From Flagellimonas beolgyonensis (GTDB taxonomy: Bacteria > Bacteroidota > Bacteroidia > Flavobacteriales > Flavobacteriaceae): a DNA stretch of 64,000 nt. Positions 8,362-17,012 of the stretch are shown here, in pieces (the stretch's first letter is position 1; each line of letters starts with the position of its first letter). The stretch covers positions 350,201 to 414,200 of the forward strand of contig NZ_RZMY01000018.1 in assembly GCF_003992615.1 (NCBI RefSeq), read 5' to 3'. The position numbers were made by a program, and so were the translations under genes. The notes below the pieces were generated by a model. It ran no database searches, was not told the origin of the DNA, and saw only the letters and a list, made by a program, of their open reading frames with translations.

Positions 8362-9788
8362 TTTGAATGGACTTTTAAATTCATGGATTTGCCCTTTTCG
8401 AGCATAAATTGATGGGCCGCTTCGTACTCGTTCGGAATTTCACCTTCCAAAATGGCCTCTTTAATGGCCTCTTTTATGATACCGATCTCTTTGGAAGGTT
8501 TCAAATTGAAGGTTTGCATGATCTCCTCACCCGATACTGGCGGTTGAAAGTTTCGTACATGATCTCGTTCTTCAACCTCCACAATTTTTTGCCGAACAAT
8601 CAAAAAGTTGTTCTTGTATTTTTTCTGTTTACGTGGATTTTTGGTAGTAATGTCCGCCTCGCATAGCGTCATCAGGTCGTCCACATGGTCCCCGGCATCA
8701 AAGACCAAGCGGCGTACCGCAGAATCGGTGACATGGTCTTCCGAAAGGATGATCGGACGGGAGCTCATCAACACCATTTTCTGTACAAACTTCATTTTTT
8801 CGTTCAAGGGCATCCGTAACCTTTTGAAGAGTTTGTACACCATTTTTGAACCCACAAATTCGTGGCCGTGAAAGGTCCAACCGATTTTCTTATGGAATTT
8901 TTTGGTCGGTGCCTTGCCAATATCATGCAAAAGGGCGGCCCAACGCAACCAAAGGTTATCTGTGGCCTCCGAGATATTATCCACCACTTCCAAGGTATGC
9001 CAAAAGTTGTCCTTATGGCGTTGGCCTTCCACTTCTTCAATTCCCTGCAGGGCTGTCAATTCCGGTAAAATAATAGGCAGCAATCCCGTTTGGTGCATGA
9101 GTTTAAATCCCATGGAGGGTTTGGGACTCAACAAGATTTTATGGAGTTCGTCCACAATTCGCTCCTCGGAAACAATCTTGATCCGCTCCTTATTTTCAGT
9201 TATCGCTTGGAGCGATTTCAGTTCAATGGTAAAATTCAACTGGGTGGCGAACCGGATGGCACGCATCATACGCAAAGGATCATCGGAGTAGGTAATACCC
9301 GGTTCCAATGGGGTGCGGAGGATTTGTTCATGCAAATCGGAAATGCCATCAAAGGGGTCAAGAAGTTTACCGAACGTATCCTTGTTCAGGGTAATGGCCA
9401 TGGCATTTATGGTAAAATCGCGCCTGTTTTGATCGTCTTCCAAAGTACCGTCCTCCACTATGGGTTTACGGCTATCACGATGGTAACTTTCTTTTCGGGC
9501 ACCCACAAATTCAAGTTCCAGATCATGGTGTTTGATCATGGCCGTGCCGAAATTTTTAAAAACGGAAATCTCGGGTTTACCCTTCAATTTGGAAGCTACT
9601 TTTTTGGCAAGTTCGATTCCACTTCCGATAGCGACAATATCAATATCCTTGGGCGTACCCCGTTTCAAAAAATAGTCGCGGACGAACCCGCCGATCACAT
9701 AGGCATCCACACCCAACTCATCGGAGGCTTCACCAATCAGTTTAAAAATGGGATGTTGTATGGCTTCTGTATGAAACTCCTGCGTCAT
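8358..9788 (-). CDS. cca: tRNA nucleotidyltransferase / poly(A) polymerase family with HD domain
   Basis: A 476-residue class II nucleotidyltransferase that adds or repairs the 3' CCA of tRNAs. Visible are the nucleotidyltransferase motif GGFVRD (33-38), the metal-binding pair D48/D50 in KDIDIV, the RRDFTINAM motif (122-130), the ERIVDELHKIL helix region and a central HD phosphohydrolase motif (HD at 288-289 in LLHDIGK). Bacteroidota typically carry this fused form. It lies four bases after the threonylcarbamoyl-AMP synthase gene, so two tRNA maturation enzymes are adjacent. A role as poly(A) polymerase cannot be excluded by sequence reading, but CCA addition is more likely. Confidence 0.92.
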   Translation of the reverse strand: MTQEFHTEAIQHPIFKLIGEASDELGVDAYVIGGFVRDYFLKRGTPKDIDIVAIGSGIELAKKVASKLKGKPEISVFKNFGTAMIKHHDLELEFVGARKESYHRDSRKPIVEDGTLEDDQNRRDFTINAMAITLNKDTFGKLLDPFDGISDLHEQILRTPLEPGITYSDDPLRMMRAIRFATQLNFTIELKSLQAITENKERIKIVSEERIVDELHKILLSPKPSMGFKLMHQTGLLPIILPELTALQGIEEVEGQRHKDNFWHTLEVVDNISEATDNLWLRWAALLHDIGKAPTKKFHKKIGWTFHGHEFVGSKMVYKLFKRLRMPLNEKMKFVQKMVLMSSRPIILSEDHVTDSAVRRLVFDAGDHVDDLMTLCEADITTKNPRKQKKYKNNFLIVRQKIVEVEERDHVRNFQPPVSGEEIMQTFNLKPSKEIGIIKEAIKEAILEGEIPNEYEAAHQFMLEKGKSMNLKVHSK

Positions 9789-9791
9789 GTT

Positions 9792-10361
9792 TTATTCCCG
9801 GATTACCTTCACCTGGCCATCGTTGCCCAGTTTAATGATCGAGGATGGCGAAGGATCTTTATTTACGTCCGGCAAATTTACCACATAGTCCACTCCTTTT
9901 AAAATTTCGGGGGCGATATCCGCAAATCGTTTTGGGGTTGGCTCTCCCGATATGTTGGCGGAGGTGGATACAATGGGTTTGCCAAACTTGTTGATGAGGT
10001 ATTGGCAGAACTTATCCGATGCTACGCGAATCGCAAGCGTGTTGTCTTCCGCAATCAGATTTTTGGCCACGCCTTTTGGATCATCAAATACAATGGTGGT
10101 GGGTTTGGTGGCAAGATCAATGATATCGTAAGCCACATCGGGAACCTCTTGCACATGGCGTTCCAACATGGCTTGGTTGCCCACCAAACAAATAAGGGCC
10201 TTGGTATCTTCACGGTTTTTGAGCTGATACACTTTTTTTACAGCCTCTGGGTTGGTGGCATCGCACCCAATGCCCCAAACGGTGTCGGTGGGATATAGAA
10301 TTAGGCCACCATCCTTTAGTACAGCATAACATTGATTGATTTCGTGTTGAAATGTATCCAT
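9792..10361 (-). CDS. tsaC: Threonylcarbamoyl-AMP synthase (Sua5/YrdC/YwlC family)
   Basis: Makes threonylcarbamoyl-AMP, the first step of t6A modification at tRNA position 37. The 189-residue single YrdC domain shows the hallmark YPTDTVWGIGCDATN early in the chain (about residues 22-37), KNREDTKALICLV (KxR...K motif), the LAIRVA strand and STSANISGEPTP near residue 140. It is short, like TsaC, and lacks the C-terminal Sua5 domain. It sits two bases after a GT2 gene and just before the tRNA nucleotidyltransferase. Confidence 0.94.
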   Translation of the reverse strand: MDTFQHEINQCYAVLKDGGLILYPTDTVWGIGCDATNPEAVKKVYQLKNREDTKALICLVGNQAMLERHVQEVPDVAYDIIDLATKPTTIVFDDPKGVAKNLIAEDNTLAIRVASDKFCQYLINKFGKPIVSTSANISGEPTPKRFADIAPEILKGVDYVVNLPDVNKDPSPSSIIKLGNDGQVKVIRE

Positions 10362-10363
10362 GA

Positions 10364-11137
10364 TCAGTCTTGTTTGTTCAATCGTTTTAATTCCTTGAAT
10401 TTCGCATGTACGCCGAGGGCATTGAGATAACAGATGATGATGCCTTTTTTGCCATCCAAAAACCCAAGCCGCAGAATATAGTGGTTAAAAAATTTATAAG
10501 TTGGTCTAAAAACACTGTGGAACCAACTGCCTTTCTTCCCTTTCTTAAACTCATCCCGAGCCTTCATGGTGCCATATTTGATCATTTTGCCTTTATAATC
10601 CTCATAGCTGGAGTAAGAGTAGTGGATCAAGCGGTTTTTTAGGGTTTTCGACTCCCCATCGACCACCAAAGTTTCATGCACAATACGATTCTGGGCAAAA
10701 TGCACTTTACTTTTTCTAAAAAGGCGGTAGTTTTTATCCGTTTGCCAACCACTGAAGCGAAGCACTTGATCTTGGAACATGAAAGTTCTTAGAAAATAGT
10801 AGGCTGATGCTGTTTCCGTTTCAGAATTTACGATGTCCAGGATTTCATCTTTTAGTTCCGGGGTTACACGCTCATCTGCATCAAGAAAAAGGATCCAATC
10901 ATGGGTGGCTTGTTCCATGGCAAACCCCTTTTGATCGGTATAATTTTTAAAGGCTCGTTGTATGAGTTTGGCCTTTCCGTTTTCCTTCACTTTTTGTGCG
11001 GTACTATCTGAACTGAAAGAATCCACAACAATGATCTCATTGGCAAAACTCAGATTATCCAAGATCTCCTCCATGTTTTTCTCCTCGTTCAGGGTAATGA
11101 GCAATGCGGATATTTTTTGGGACTTTTTATGCACCAT
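10364..11137 (-). CDS. Glycosyltransferase family 2, LPS-core WaaE/KdtX type
   Basis: A 257-residue GT-A transferase. It opens with ISALLITLNEEKN, followed by ANEIIVVDSFSSDST and the metal-binding FLDADERV. The 'FSGWQTDKNYRLFRKSK' and 'VHETL' segments are typical of WaaE/KdtX beta-glucosyltransferases that act on the inner LPS core. It overlaps the preceding GT4 gene by 11 bases. It is clearly paralogous to the GT2 at the other end of the cluster (same FSGWQTDKN.RLFRKS and LGFLDxKKG segments). It acts at the cytoplasmic face of the inner membrane; the exact sugar is not predictable. Confidence 0.9.
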   Translation of the reverse strand: MVHKKSQKISALLITLNEEKNMEEILDNLSFANEIIVVDSFSSDSTAQKVKENGKAKLIQRAFKNYTDQKGFAMEQATHDWILFLDADERVTPELKDEILDIVNSETETASAYYFLRTFMFQDQVLRFSGWQTDKNYRLFRKSKVHFAQNRIVHETLVVDGESKTLKNRLIHYSYSSYEDYKGKMIKYGTMKARDEFKKGKKGSWFHSVFRPTYKFFNHYILRLGFLDGKKGIIICYLNALGVHAKFKELKRLNKQD

Positions 11138-12215
11138 TTATCAAGTAAGCTTCAATTTTTTTGATTTGTTTCTTTTTGTCAAAATGGGTGGTTATGTGTT
11201 GATACCCTGCCTCACCCATTTTGGTTCGCAGGTCAGGTTGGTTGTAAAGGGTAATCACTTTGTCGGCAAAGGAATCCAGATCGTTCAAGGGCACCAAAAA
11301 ACCTGTTTTTTGATGGACAACGAGTTCTGGATTGCTACTGATATCAAAAGCGATTATCGGTTTTTTACAGAGGGCGGCTTCGGCCAGCACATACCCGAAT
11401 CCTTCCCAAAGGGACGACAGTAAAAAAACATCACCTTTTTGCATGAAAGGGATGGGGTTGTCAATAAAACCTGCCAGTTCAACGGTGTCGGTCACTTCAA
11501 GTTGTCGGACTATATGCTCCAACTTTTCTTTTAGTCTGCCAGCACCCCCAATGATCATTTTATGGGGAACATTTTTATCTTTCAATTTTTTGGAAAGCCG
11601 CACCAAAAACTCCTGGTTTTTTTGAAATTCCAGTCTGCCCAGGTTTACCAATTTGATTTCTTTTTGCTGCGAAGAATCTTCGTTTGCCGCAGTTTGATTT
11701 ATGGAGTCAATATCGATTCCGTTATAAATGACCTTGATTTTATCCGCCGGAAACAATTTTGGGTTGTTTTCCAAAATGGTCTTTTTGGTCGCTTCGGAAT
11801 TGGCAAGTACCTCGGTCAGTATATTTTTGAAGTAATGGCGGTTCAAAATGGTGTTCTTAATCGGGATGGCACTGCCCCGTCGGTAAATGATCCTGGCAAT
11901 ATTGACTTTTTTGGCGCAGGGCCCGGCAATTTTGATGTCACGGGAAAGATTCATCACTATGGTTTCGAAATTCCCCTTTTGTAACATTTTTTGGATGGAC
12001 CACCGTTTGAATGGGTTCAAAAAGCTCAGGTTGGTAATGTGGACGCCTTCTGATGGAATGCCCGCTTCTTGGAGGCGTTGGAGCAAAACACTATCCTTTC
12101 GGGCAAAAACTTTTACATTATGTCCTTTTTGATGCAGGTAACTGCTCACCTCAAAATGCCATTTTTCGCCTCCGCCCCAAGCCTTTGCCGTATTGAAAAA
12201 ACAAATTGCCCCCAC
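11127..12215 (-). CDS. Glycosyltransferase family 4
   Basis: A 362-residue GT-B retaining transferase. The N-terminus (FFNTAKAWGGGEKWHFEV) has the Gly-rich acceptor loop. The C-terminal nucleotide-sugar domain has LVNLGRLEFQKNQ, then VFLLSSLWEGFGYVLAEA with the E-x7-E motif. The start is GTG at 12215, inside a TAGTG overlap with the upstream GT4 stop, which couples translation. It is part of a five-gene surface-polysaccharide cluster. Donor and acceptor are unknown; heptosyl or hexosyl transfer to LPS core is plausible. Confidence 0.9.
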   Translation of the reverse strand: MGAICFFNTAKAWGGGEKWHFEVSSYLHQKGHNVKVFARKDSVLLQRLQEAGIPSEGVHITNLSFLNPFKRWSIQKMLQKGNFETIVMNLSRDIKIAGPCAKKVNIARIIYRRGSAIPIKNTILNRHYFKNILTEVLANSEATKKTILENNPKLFPADKIKVIYNGIDIDSINQTAANEDSSQQKEIKLVNLGRLEFQKNQEFLVRLSKKLKDKNVPHKMIIGGAGRLKEKLEHIVRQLEVTDTVELAGFIDNPIPFMQKGDVFLLSSLWEGFGYVLAEAALCKKPIIAFDISSNPELVVHQKTGFLVPLNDLDSFADKVITLYNQPDLRTKMGEAGYQHITTHFDKKKQIKKIEAYLINGA

Positions 12216-13327
12216 TATAGCACTTTTTGGTAAACTTCCATCAGGTTTTGCGCTACTTTTTCGTCGGAGAAGCGCTGAACATAATCATATCCCTTTGCTG
12301 CAATTTTTGCCCGCTCCTCTGGGTCATCAAACAATTTTTCAATCTGGTTTCTGATGTCCACGGGATCGTTTGGATCTATATAAATGGAATTGGGCCCCGC
12401 CGCTTCAGGAAAGCAGCCATCTTTTGTGGTAATGACAGGAACCCTACTGTACAATGCTTCGATGATCGGAATCCCAAAACCTTCACAAAATGACGGATAG
12501 CAAAATACCGTGGCATCTTGATAAATGGCCACGAGTTGCTCCAAATTGGCATCCTTAATAAAAGTAACCTGCGATTGGAGTTGGTACTGTTTCACATAAG
12601 CATACAGCTTTTGCGCATATTTCTTTTCCTTGCCCACTAAGACTACGTGTTGTTGGGTACCATGAATGGCCTTGATCAGGTTCAAGGCGTTTTTGCGGTC
12701 TTGGAGCGTTCCCACATACAAAACATACGATTCCGGGAGATTGTATTTTGTTTTGACCTCAAGTTTCTTTGAAGACGCCATTGCCGTTTTGAATAGGGCA
12801 TGGCAGCCTTGGTATACCACCGATATTTTGTTTGGATCAATCTTAAAATATTTGACGATCTCCTTTTTTGTCTGTTCGCTTATGGCAATGATATGGTCGC
12901 TGATCCTGCAAGCGTACCGGAATTTGAGTTTATATATGATTCGGTCCCAAAGGTTGTAATAATGAGGGTGGCTCAAGAAAATAAGGTCATGGATAGTAAC
13001 CACTCTGGGGACCCTGTTTGTTTTGAAACTGTATGGAATCTCCCCCGATAGACCATGGTACAAGTCCAAATTGTTTTCGTTGATTTGTTTCCATTGGCCC
13101 AACAAACGCCAGAGGGAAGGAATTTTTTTCCAAAGCCAACCTTTCGGAAAAACAATGGTCGCTTTGTCCATTGGGACGGCGTTCTCCCTATTCGATTTTT
13201 TAGTATTGAACAGAAAAAAATGCGAAATGTCGTTCCGTGAATTTAGAATTCGCACAACATCCCTACCATAGTTTCCAAGTCCCGTGGAATTGTGAAAAAT
13301 ACGCTTGGCGTCGAAGCCTATTCTCAT
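12215..13327 (-). CDS. Glycosyltransferase family 4
   Basis: A 370-residue GT-B transferase starting MRIGFDAKRIFHNSTGLGNY, a common mannosyltransferase-like opening. The C-terminal Rossmann domain shows VLYVGTLQDRKN and a FCYPSFCEGFGIPIIEA segment carrying the E-x7-E signature near residue 280. It overlaps the next GT4 by one base. A 105-base gap separates it from the upstream GT4 and contains a GGCCAA/TTGGCC hairpin. It most likely builds LPS core or another surface glycan. Confidence 0.9.
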   Translation of the reverse strand: MRIGFDAKRIFHNSTGLGNYGRDVVRILNSRNDISHFFLFNTKKSNRENAVPMDKATIVFPKGWLWKKIPSLWRLLGQWKQINENNLDLYHGLSGEIPYSFKTNRVPRVVTIHDLIFLSHPHYYNLWDRIIYKLKFRYACRISDHIIAISEQTKKEIVKYFKIDPNKISVVYQGCHALFKTAMASSKKLEVKTKYNLPESYVLYVGTLQDRKNALNLIKAIHGTQQHVVLVGKEKKYAQKLYAYVKQYQLQSQVTFIKDANLEQLVAIYQDATVFCYPSFCEGFGIPIIEALYSRVPVITTKDGCFPEAAGPNSIYIDPNDPVDIRNQIEKLFDDPEERAKIAAKGYDYVQRFSDEKVAQNLMEVYQKVL

Positions 13328-13391
13328 GTTCGATTGACTTTCTTGGGGGTTCGGTCAAAAATAAGACAAAAATGACGACCCACTGCCGAAA

Positions 13392-13408
13392 GGCCAATAT
13401 TCTTGGCC
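13392..13408 (-). other. Small hairpin between two GT4 genes
   Basis: GGCCAA (13392-13397) and TTGGCC (13403-13408) form a perfect 6-bp stem with a 5-base loop in the 105-base gap. On the minus strand only a short TTT follows, so it is at best an attenuating or partial terminator inside the cluster. Confidence 0.35.
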
Positions 13409-13432
13409 GACAAACCTTCAACCGTAACCAAA

Positions 13433-14521
13433 TCAGAGATATTGCTTGTAAACATCCACGGTCATTTGCGCCGTTCGTTGCCAGGTATGTTGCTCTGCAT
13501 AGGATTTGGCCGATTTCAATCGATTGGCGTCCAAAGTGTCCAGTTGGTCAATTCCATCACCAATATGTTCAGGGCTGAAGGGATCGACCAATATGGCATG
13601 TCCCCCCGATGTTTCCGGTGCGGCTCCTGTTGTGCTCGTCAGAACCGGTAATCCGTGGTGCATGGCTTCCAAGATGGGTATGCCAAAACCTTCATAAAAT
13701 GTTGGGAAAAGAAAAGCCTTGGCATGTGAATATAGGTCTTGCACCGCTCCTTTTTCGAGGTAATTGGTAATGATCACATCTTCTTCAAGGTTGTTCTTGG
13801 CAATAAACTCCCTTACTTTTTGCCCACAGTCATCCTGAATTTTTCCGGTAATGACCAATTTGAAATCGTTCTTGGATTTTGAAAAATGGTACCCTTTTAT
13901 CAAATTGAGGGTGTTCTTGCGCAAGGAGACACCTCCAACAAATAGGAAATATCCTTTATCCGTTAATCCAAATCGATTAAGAATCCCATCGGAAGCAACA
14001 GTTGTTGTCGATATGCTGAATTTGGAGGGGGCCAAGGGCACGGCGTGGATTTGCTCTTCAGGGTAATCGAAAAAACGTAAAAAATCGCTTTTGGTTGCCT
14101 CGCTCACTGTGATGATGGCATCCGCTTTCTTGGTAAATTCTTCAAATAGTTTGAATCGTTTGTCCTTAAAATATGGACTCGCAAAATTATACGAATCAAA
14201 TTCAGGGAGATGCACGGCTAGGTCGTGGACGGTGGCCACTTTCAGGGAGCCCTTCAAATTGAGAAATGGCGTATGCAGGGTATGTGCAACCGCTGCCTTT
14301 TGATAAGGTATCAGCAAATTGTTCACGTACCAAACATGTGGATGACCCAAAAGTTCTTTGAGGGGGTCACTTTTCTTTTTGAAAAGATTTTTAAGTCTAA
14401 ATCCCAAAATTGGATCAACTTCCTTATGCTCCAAAAGTGCTCGGTGTAGGTTGAGGATGTAAAATGGAATGCCGGTATATTCCTTAAAAAATAAGGAGGA
14501 ACTTTCTAGTACTACTTTCAT
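13433..14521 (-). CDS. Glycosyltransferase family 4
   Basis: A 362-residue GT-B transferase, related in layout to the following GT4 but divergent. It has an N-terminal FFKEYTGIPFYILNLHRAL acceptor region, a VATVHDLAVHLPEF segment, KADAIITVSEATK, the donor-domain LFVGGVSLRKN, and AFLFPTFYEGFGIPILEA with the catalytic E-x7-E. Seventy-one bases separate it from the upstream GT2, so it is probably in the same transcript. Mannosyltransferase-like, but the substrate is not resolvable. Confidence 0.9.
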   Translation of the reverse strand: MKVVLESSSLFFKEYTGIPFYILNLHRALLEHKEVDPILGFRLKNLFKKKSDPLKELLGHPHVWYVNNLLIPYQKAAVAHTLHTPFLNLKGSLKVATVHDLAVHLPEFDSYNFASPYFKDKRFKLFEEFTKKADAIITVSEATKSDFLRFFDYPEEQIHAVPLAPSKFSISTTTVASDGILNRFGLTDKGYFLFVGGVSLRKNTLNLIKGYHFSKSKNDFKLVITGKIQDDCGQKVREFIAKNNLEEDVIITNYLEKGAVQDLYSHAKAFLFPTFYEGFGIPILEAMHHGLPVLTSTTGAAPETSGGHAILVDPFSPEHIGDGIDQLDTLDANRLKSAKSYAEQHTWQRTAQMTVDVYKQYL

Positions 14522-14592
14522 GTTATCAAAACCCTATTGCTAAAGTATGATAATTTAGGGAGGAAGTGGTTGCCTGTTTTAGAAAAGCAGAT

Positions 14593-15447
14593 TTATTGGG
14601 AAACCAAAGTTTTCTTATCGCCACTGAGCAATCTTTTGGATTTTGAATATCCTTTGAAATTGATGGCTTTTTTGAACTGTTGTTCCAAAAAGTACAAGTG
14701 TTGGTATCGAACAGCGACACTCAAGGCGTTCAAATAACAAACTGAAACACCCTTTTTTAAGTCCAAGAATCCCAGACGAATGATATAATTATGGAAAAAT
14801 TTCCAAGCTGGTTTAATGGCTAATTTGAGATAGTTGAAACTTTTTCCATTAATGAATTCCTGTTGGGCCTTTAATTGCCCGTAGCTAACCATTTTGCTTT
14901 TGTAGTCCTGATAATTCTTGAAACAATAGTGGGTCAGTCTCTCTTTGAAAATGCCAGAGGTACCCTGAACCTCCAATGTCTCGTGCACCAATTTATGTTT
15001 GGCAAATCGAACTCTGCTTTTGCGGAACAATCGATGGTTTTTATCGGTTTGCCAGCCACTGAAATGTAGCGGTTGGTTTTGGTACATGAACTTTCTGTAA
15101 AACCAGTACGCTTCATGTGCAAATGGATTGTTTATTGTTGCCAGAATCTCTTTTTGGAGCATTTCGCTCACCACTTCATCGGCATCCAGAAAAAGCACCC
15201 AATCATGGTTGGCCTGTGCCAGGGTAAAGGATTTTTGTGCTGTAAAATTTTCGAACGGATGTTGGATTACCTGAACTTTTGGGTGATTCTTAAGATATTC
15301 GAAGGTGCCATCAGTACTGAAAGAGTCCACTACAATAATTTCATCGGCAAAGGTGATGGAATCAATGCATCGCTCAATGTAACCCATTTCGTTGTAGGTG
15401 ATGATGAGTGCTGATAATTTTTGCTTTGGGGTGCTCAATTCAGCCAT
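14593..15447 (-). CDS. Glycosyltransferase family 2, WaaE-like; first gene of the cluster
   Basis: A 284-residue GT-A transferase. It has LSALIITYNEMGYIERCI, ADEIIVVDSFSTDGT and FLDADEVV, and shares FSGWQTDKNHRLFRKSRVRF and the LGFLDLKKG segment with the GT2 at 10364-11137. It is the promoter-proximal gene, preceded by about 170 bases after the dapD terminator. The C-terminal 40 residues beyond the shared core are basic, which suggests peripheral membrane contact. LPS-core glucosyl transfer is the best guess from family resemblance. Confidence 0.9.
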   Translation of the reverse strand: MAELSTPKQKLSALIITYNEMGYIERCIDSITFADEIIVVDSFSTDGTFEYLKNHPKVQVIQHPFENFTAQKSFTLAQANHDWVLFLDADEVVSEMLQKEILATINNPFAHEAYWFYRKFMYQNQPLHFSGWQTDKNHRLFRKSRVRFAKHKLVHETLEVQGTSGIFKERLTHYCFKNYQDYKSKMVSYGQLKAQQEFINGKSFNYLKLAIKPAWKFFHNYIIRLGFLDLKKGVSVCYLNALSVAVRYQHLYFLEQQFKKAINFKGYSKSKRLLSGDKKTLVSQ

Positions 15448-15616
15448 ATTTTTTTGGTATCGTGTTTACTCTGGCATTTATTATAACATCAAAAAGGGTT
15501 GAAAATTGTTCTGAGGCCTATATTTCTTATAACAATCCAAACCTTAAATTCCCTACCCGATTCGTGTTAAATTCCAATAATCGTATTGGTATGTACCCAC
15601 TAGAGTACAAAAATAA

Positions 15617-15656
15617 AATAGGGTTGCTTCATTTTAACAAAAAAAGTAACCCTATT
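15617..15656 (-). terminator. dapD terminator hairpin
   Basis: AATAGGGTTGCTT (15617-15629) pairs with AAGTAACCCTATT (15644-15656), a 13-bp stem with one G-U pair. It lies downstream of dapD on the minus strand and is followed by a T-rich tract (15616 downward). The rest of the 235-base gap (15448-15682) should hold the promoter of the glycosyltransferase run, but I found no exact TAnnTTTG there. Confidence 0.75.
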
Positions 15657-15682
15657 CTTACAATAGTATAATAAACGAAAAT

Positions 15683-16498
15683 TTAAACCGCTACATTGTG
15701 TTCCCTAAGTGCATTGTTCAGTGAAGTTTTTTTATCGGTACTTTCCTTTCTCTTACCAATGATCAAGGCACATGGTACCTGATATTCCCCTGCAGGAAAC
15801 TTTTTGGTATAGCTGCCAGGGATTACAACAGATCGAGCGGGTACCCTTCCTTTAAGTTCTATAGGTTCGTCTCCGGTAACGTCGATAATTTTGGTTGAAG
15901 CGGTCAATACCACATTGGCACCCAAAACCGCTTCTTTTTCGACACGAACGCCTTCCACAACGATACATCGTGAACCGATAAAGGCATTGTCTTCGATGAT
16001 TACGGGCGCAGCTTGCAAGGGTTCCAAGACGCCACCAATACCCACACCACCACTTAAGTGCACATTTTTTCCGATCTGTGCGCAACTACCAACCGTTGCC
16101 CATGTGTCCACCATGGTACCTTCATCCACATAAGCGCCAATGTTCACGTAACTCGGCATCAAAATCGTGCCACTGGATATGTAGGCTCCATGACGTGCAA
16201 CCGCGTGGGGCACTACCCGCACTCCCTTCTCCTTATAGCCCTTTTTTAAGGGAATTTTATCGTGATATTCAAAAATTCCAGCTTCCAAAACCTCCATTTT
16301 TTGGATCGGGAAGTATAGTACCACTGCTTTTTTTACCCATTCGTTGATCTGCCATCCATCACCTTTGGGTTCGGCACAGCGAAGTTCACCCATATCTATC
16401 AATTCGATCACTTCGCGGATGGCCACTTGGGTCCGTTCTTCTTCCAGGAGGGCTCTGTTGTCCCACGCTTCTTCTATCAGCGTCCTTAAATTGGTCAT
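15683..16498 (-). CDS. dapD: 2,3,4,5-tetrahydropyridine-2,6-dicarboxylate N-succinyltransferase
   Basis: Succinylates tetrahydrodipicolinate in the lysine/meso-diaminopimelate pathway that feeds peptidoglycan. The 271-residue protein begins at ATG 16498 (MTNLRTLIEEAWDNR). It has an N-terminal helical domain, a left-handed beta-helix of hexapeptide repeats (from about residue 100, with MPSYVNIGAYVDEGTMVDTW and VHLSGGVGIGGVLEP), and the GSRCIVVEG segment. It is monocistronic, with a -7 element (16516-16523) just upstream and a hairpin terminator downstream. An upstream ATG six codons earlier is possible but lacks family similarity. Confidence 0.97.
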   Translation of the reverse strand: MTNLRTLIEEAWDNRALLEEERTQVAIREVIELIDMGELRCAEPKGDGWQINEWVKKAVVLYFPIQKMEVLEAGIFEYHDKIPLKKGYKEKGVRVVPHAVARHGAYISSGTILMPSYVNIGAYVDEGTMVDTWATVGSCAQIGKNVHLSGGVGIGGVLEPLQAAPVIIEDNAFIGSRCIVVEGVRVEKEAVLGANVVLTASTKIIDVTGDEPIELKGRVPARSVVIPGSYTKKFPAGEYQVPCALIIGKRKESTDKKTSLNNALREHNVAV

Positions 16499-16515
16499 TT
16501 TTCTTAAATTTTGCA

Positions 16516-16523
16516 CAAAGATA
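16516..16523 (-). promoter_or_regulatory. Bacteroidota -7 element for dapD
   Basis: The minus strand reads TATCTTTG, an exact match to TAnnTTTG, about 18 bases before the dapD ATG. No TTG is found at the ideal -33 spacing. Confidence 0.5.
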
Positions 16524-16577
16524 CGCCCCCCTTCAGAATATTGACTGCCAATTTTAAGGCTATAACATTTTTAGGGT

Positions 16578-16585
16578 TATTTTTG
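16578..16585 (+). promoter_or_regulatory. Bacteroidota -7 element for ruvX
   Basis: TATTTTTG matches TAnnTTTG exactly and ends 13 bases before the ruvX start, which would give a very short leader. The -33 region lacks a clear TTG. Confidence 0.45.
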
Positions 16586-16598
16586 CCAAAAAAATTTC

Positions 16599-17009
16599 TT
16601 GGCTAGAATTTTGGCGTTGGATTATGGAACAGTAAGAACCGGAATCGCAGTAACCGATGAGTTGCAGTTGATTGCTTCCGGACTTACCACGGTGGAGACC
16701 AAGGAGCTCATCCCTTTCCTTGATAATTATTTGAAAAAGGAATCGGTGGAACGCATTGTGGTGGGCCTACCGAAACAAATGGACAACACCGCATCCGAAT
16801 CGGAGGAGTCAATCCAGGAGTTTTTGAAAAAGTTGGAGGCCAAGTTTCCTTCCATGCCATTGGAACGACAGGATGAACGCTTTACCTCCAAGATGGCATT
16901 TCAATCCATGTTGGACAGTGGCATGAAAAAGAAAAAGCGAAGGGACAAGGCCTTGGTGGACGAAATTAGTGCCACCTTGATTTTACAGGCATATTTAAAT
17001 AGAATTTGA
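16599..17009 (+). CDS. ruvX: Putative pre-16S rRNA nuclease / Holliday junction resolvase-like YqgF
   Basis: A 136-residue RNase H-fold protein. Its E. coli homologue YqgF processes the 5' end of 16S rRNA; the name RuvX reflects an older resolvase idea. Motifs are ILALDYGTVRTGIAV (Asp8 of the active site), VERIVVGLPKQMD, and the C-terminal KKKRRDKALVDEISATLIL with the conserved Asp. The start is TTG at 16599, since ARILALDYG aligns directly there and no in-frame ATG lies nearby. Peptide deformylase follows three bases later, so the genes form an operon. Confidence 0.92.
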   Translation: MARILALDYGTVRTGIAVTDELQLIASGLTTVETKELIPFLDNYLKKESVERIVVGLPKQMDNTASESEESIQEFLKKLEAKFPSMPLERQDERFTSKMAFQSMLDSGMKKKKRRDKALVDEISATLILQAYLNRI

Positions 17010-17012
17010 TTT

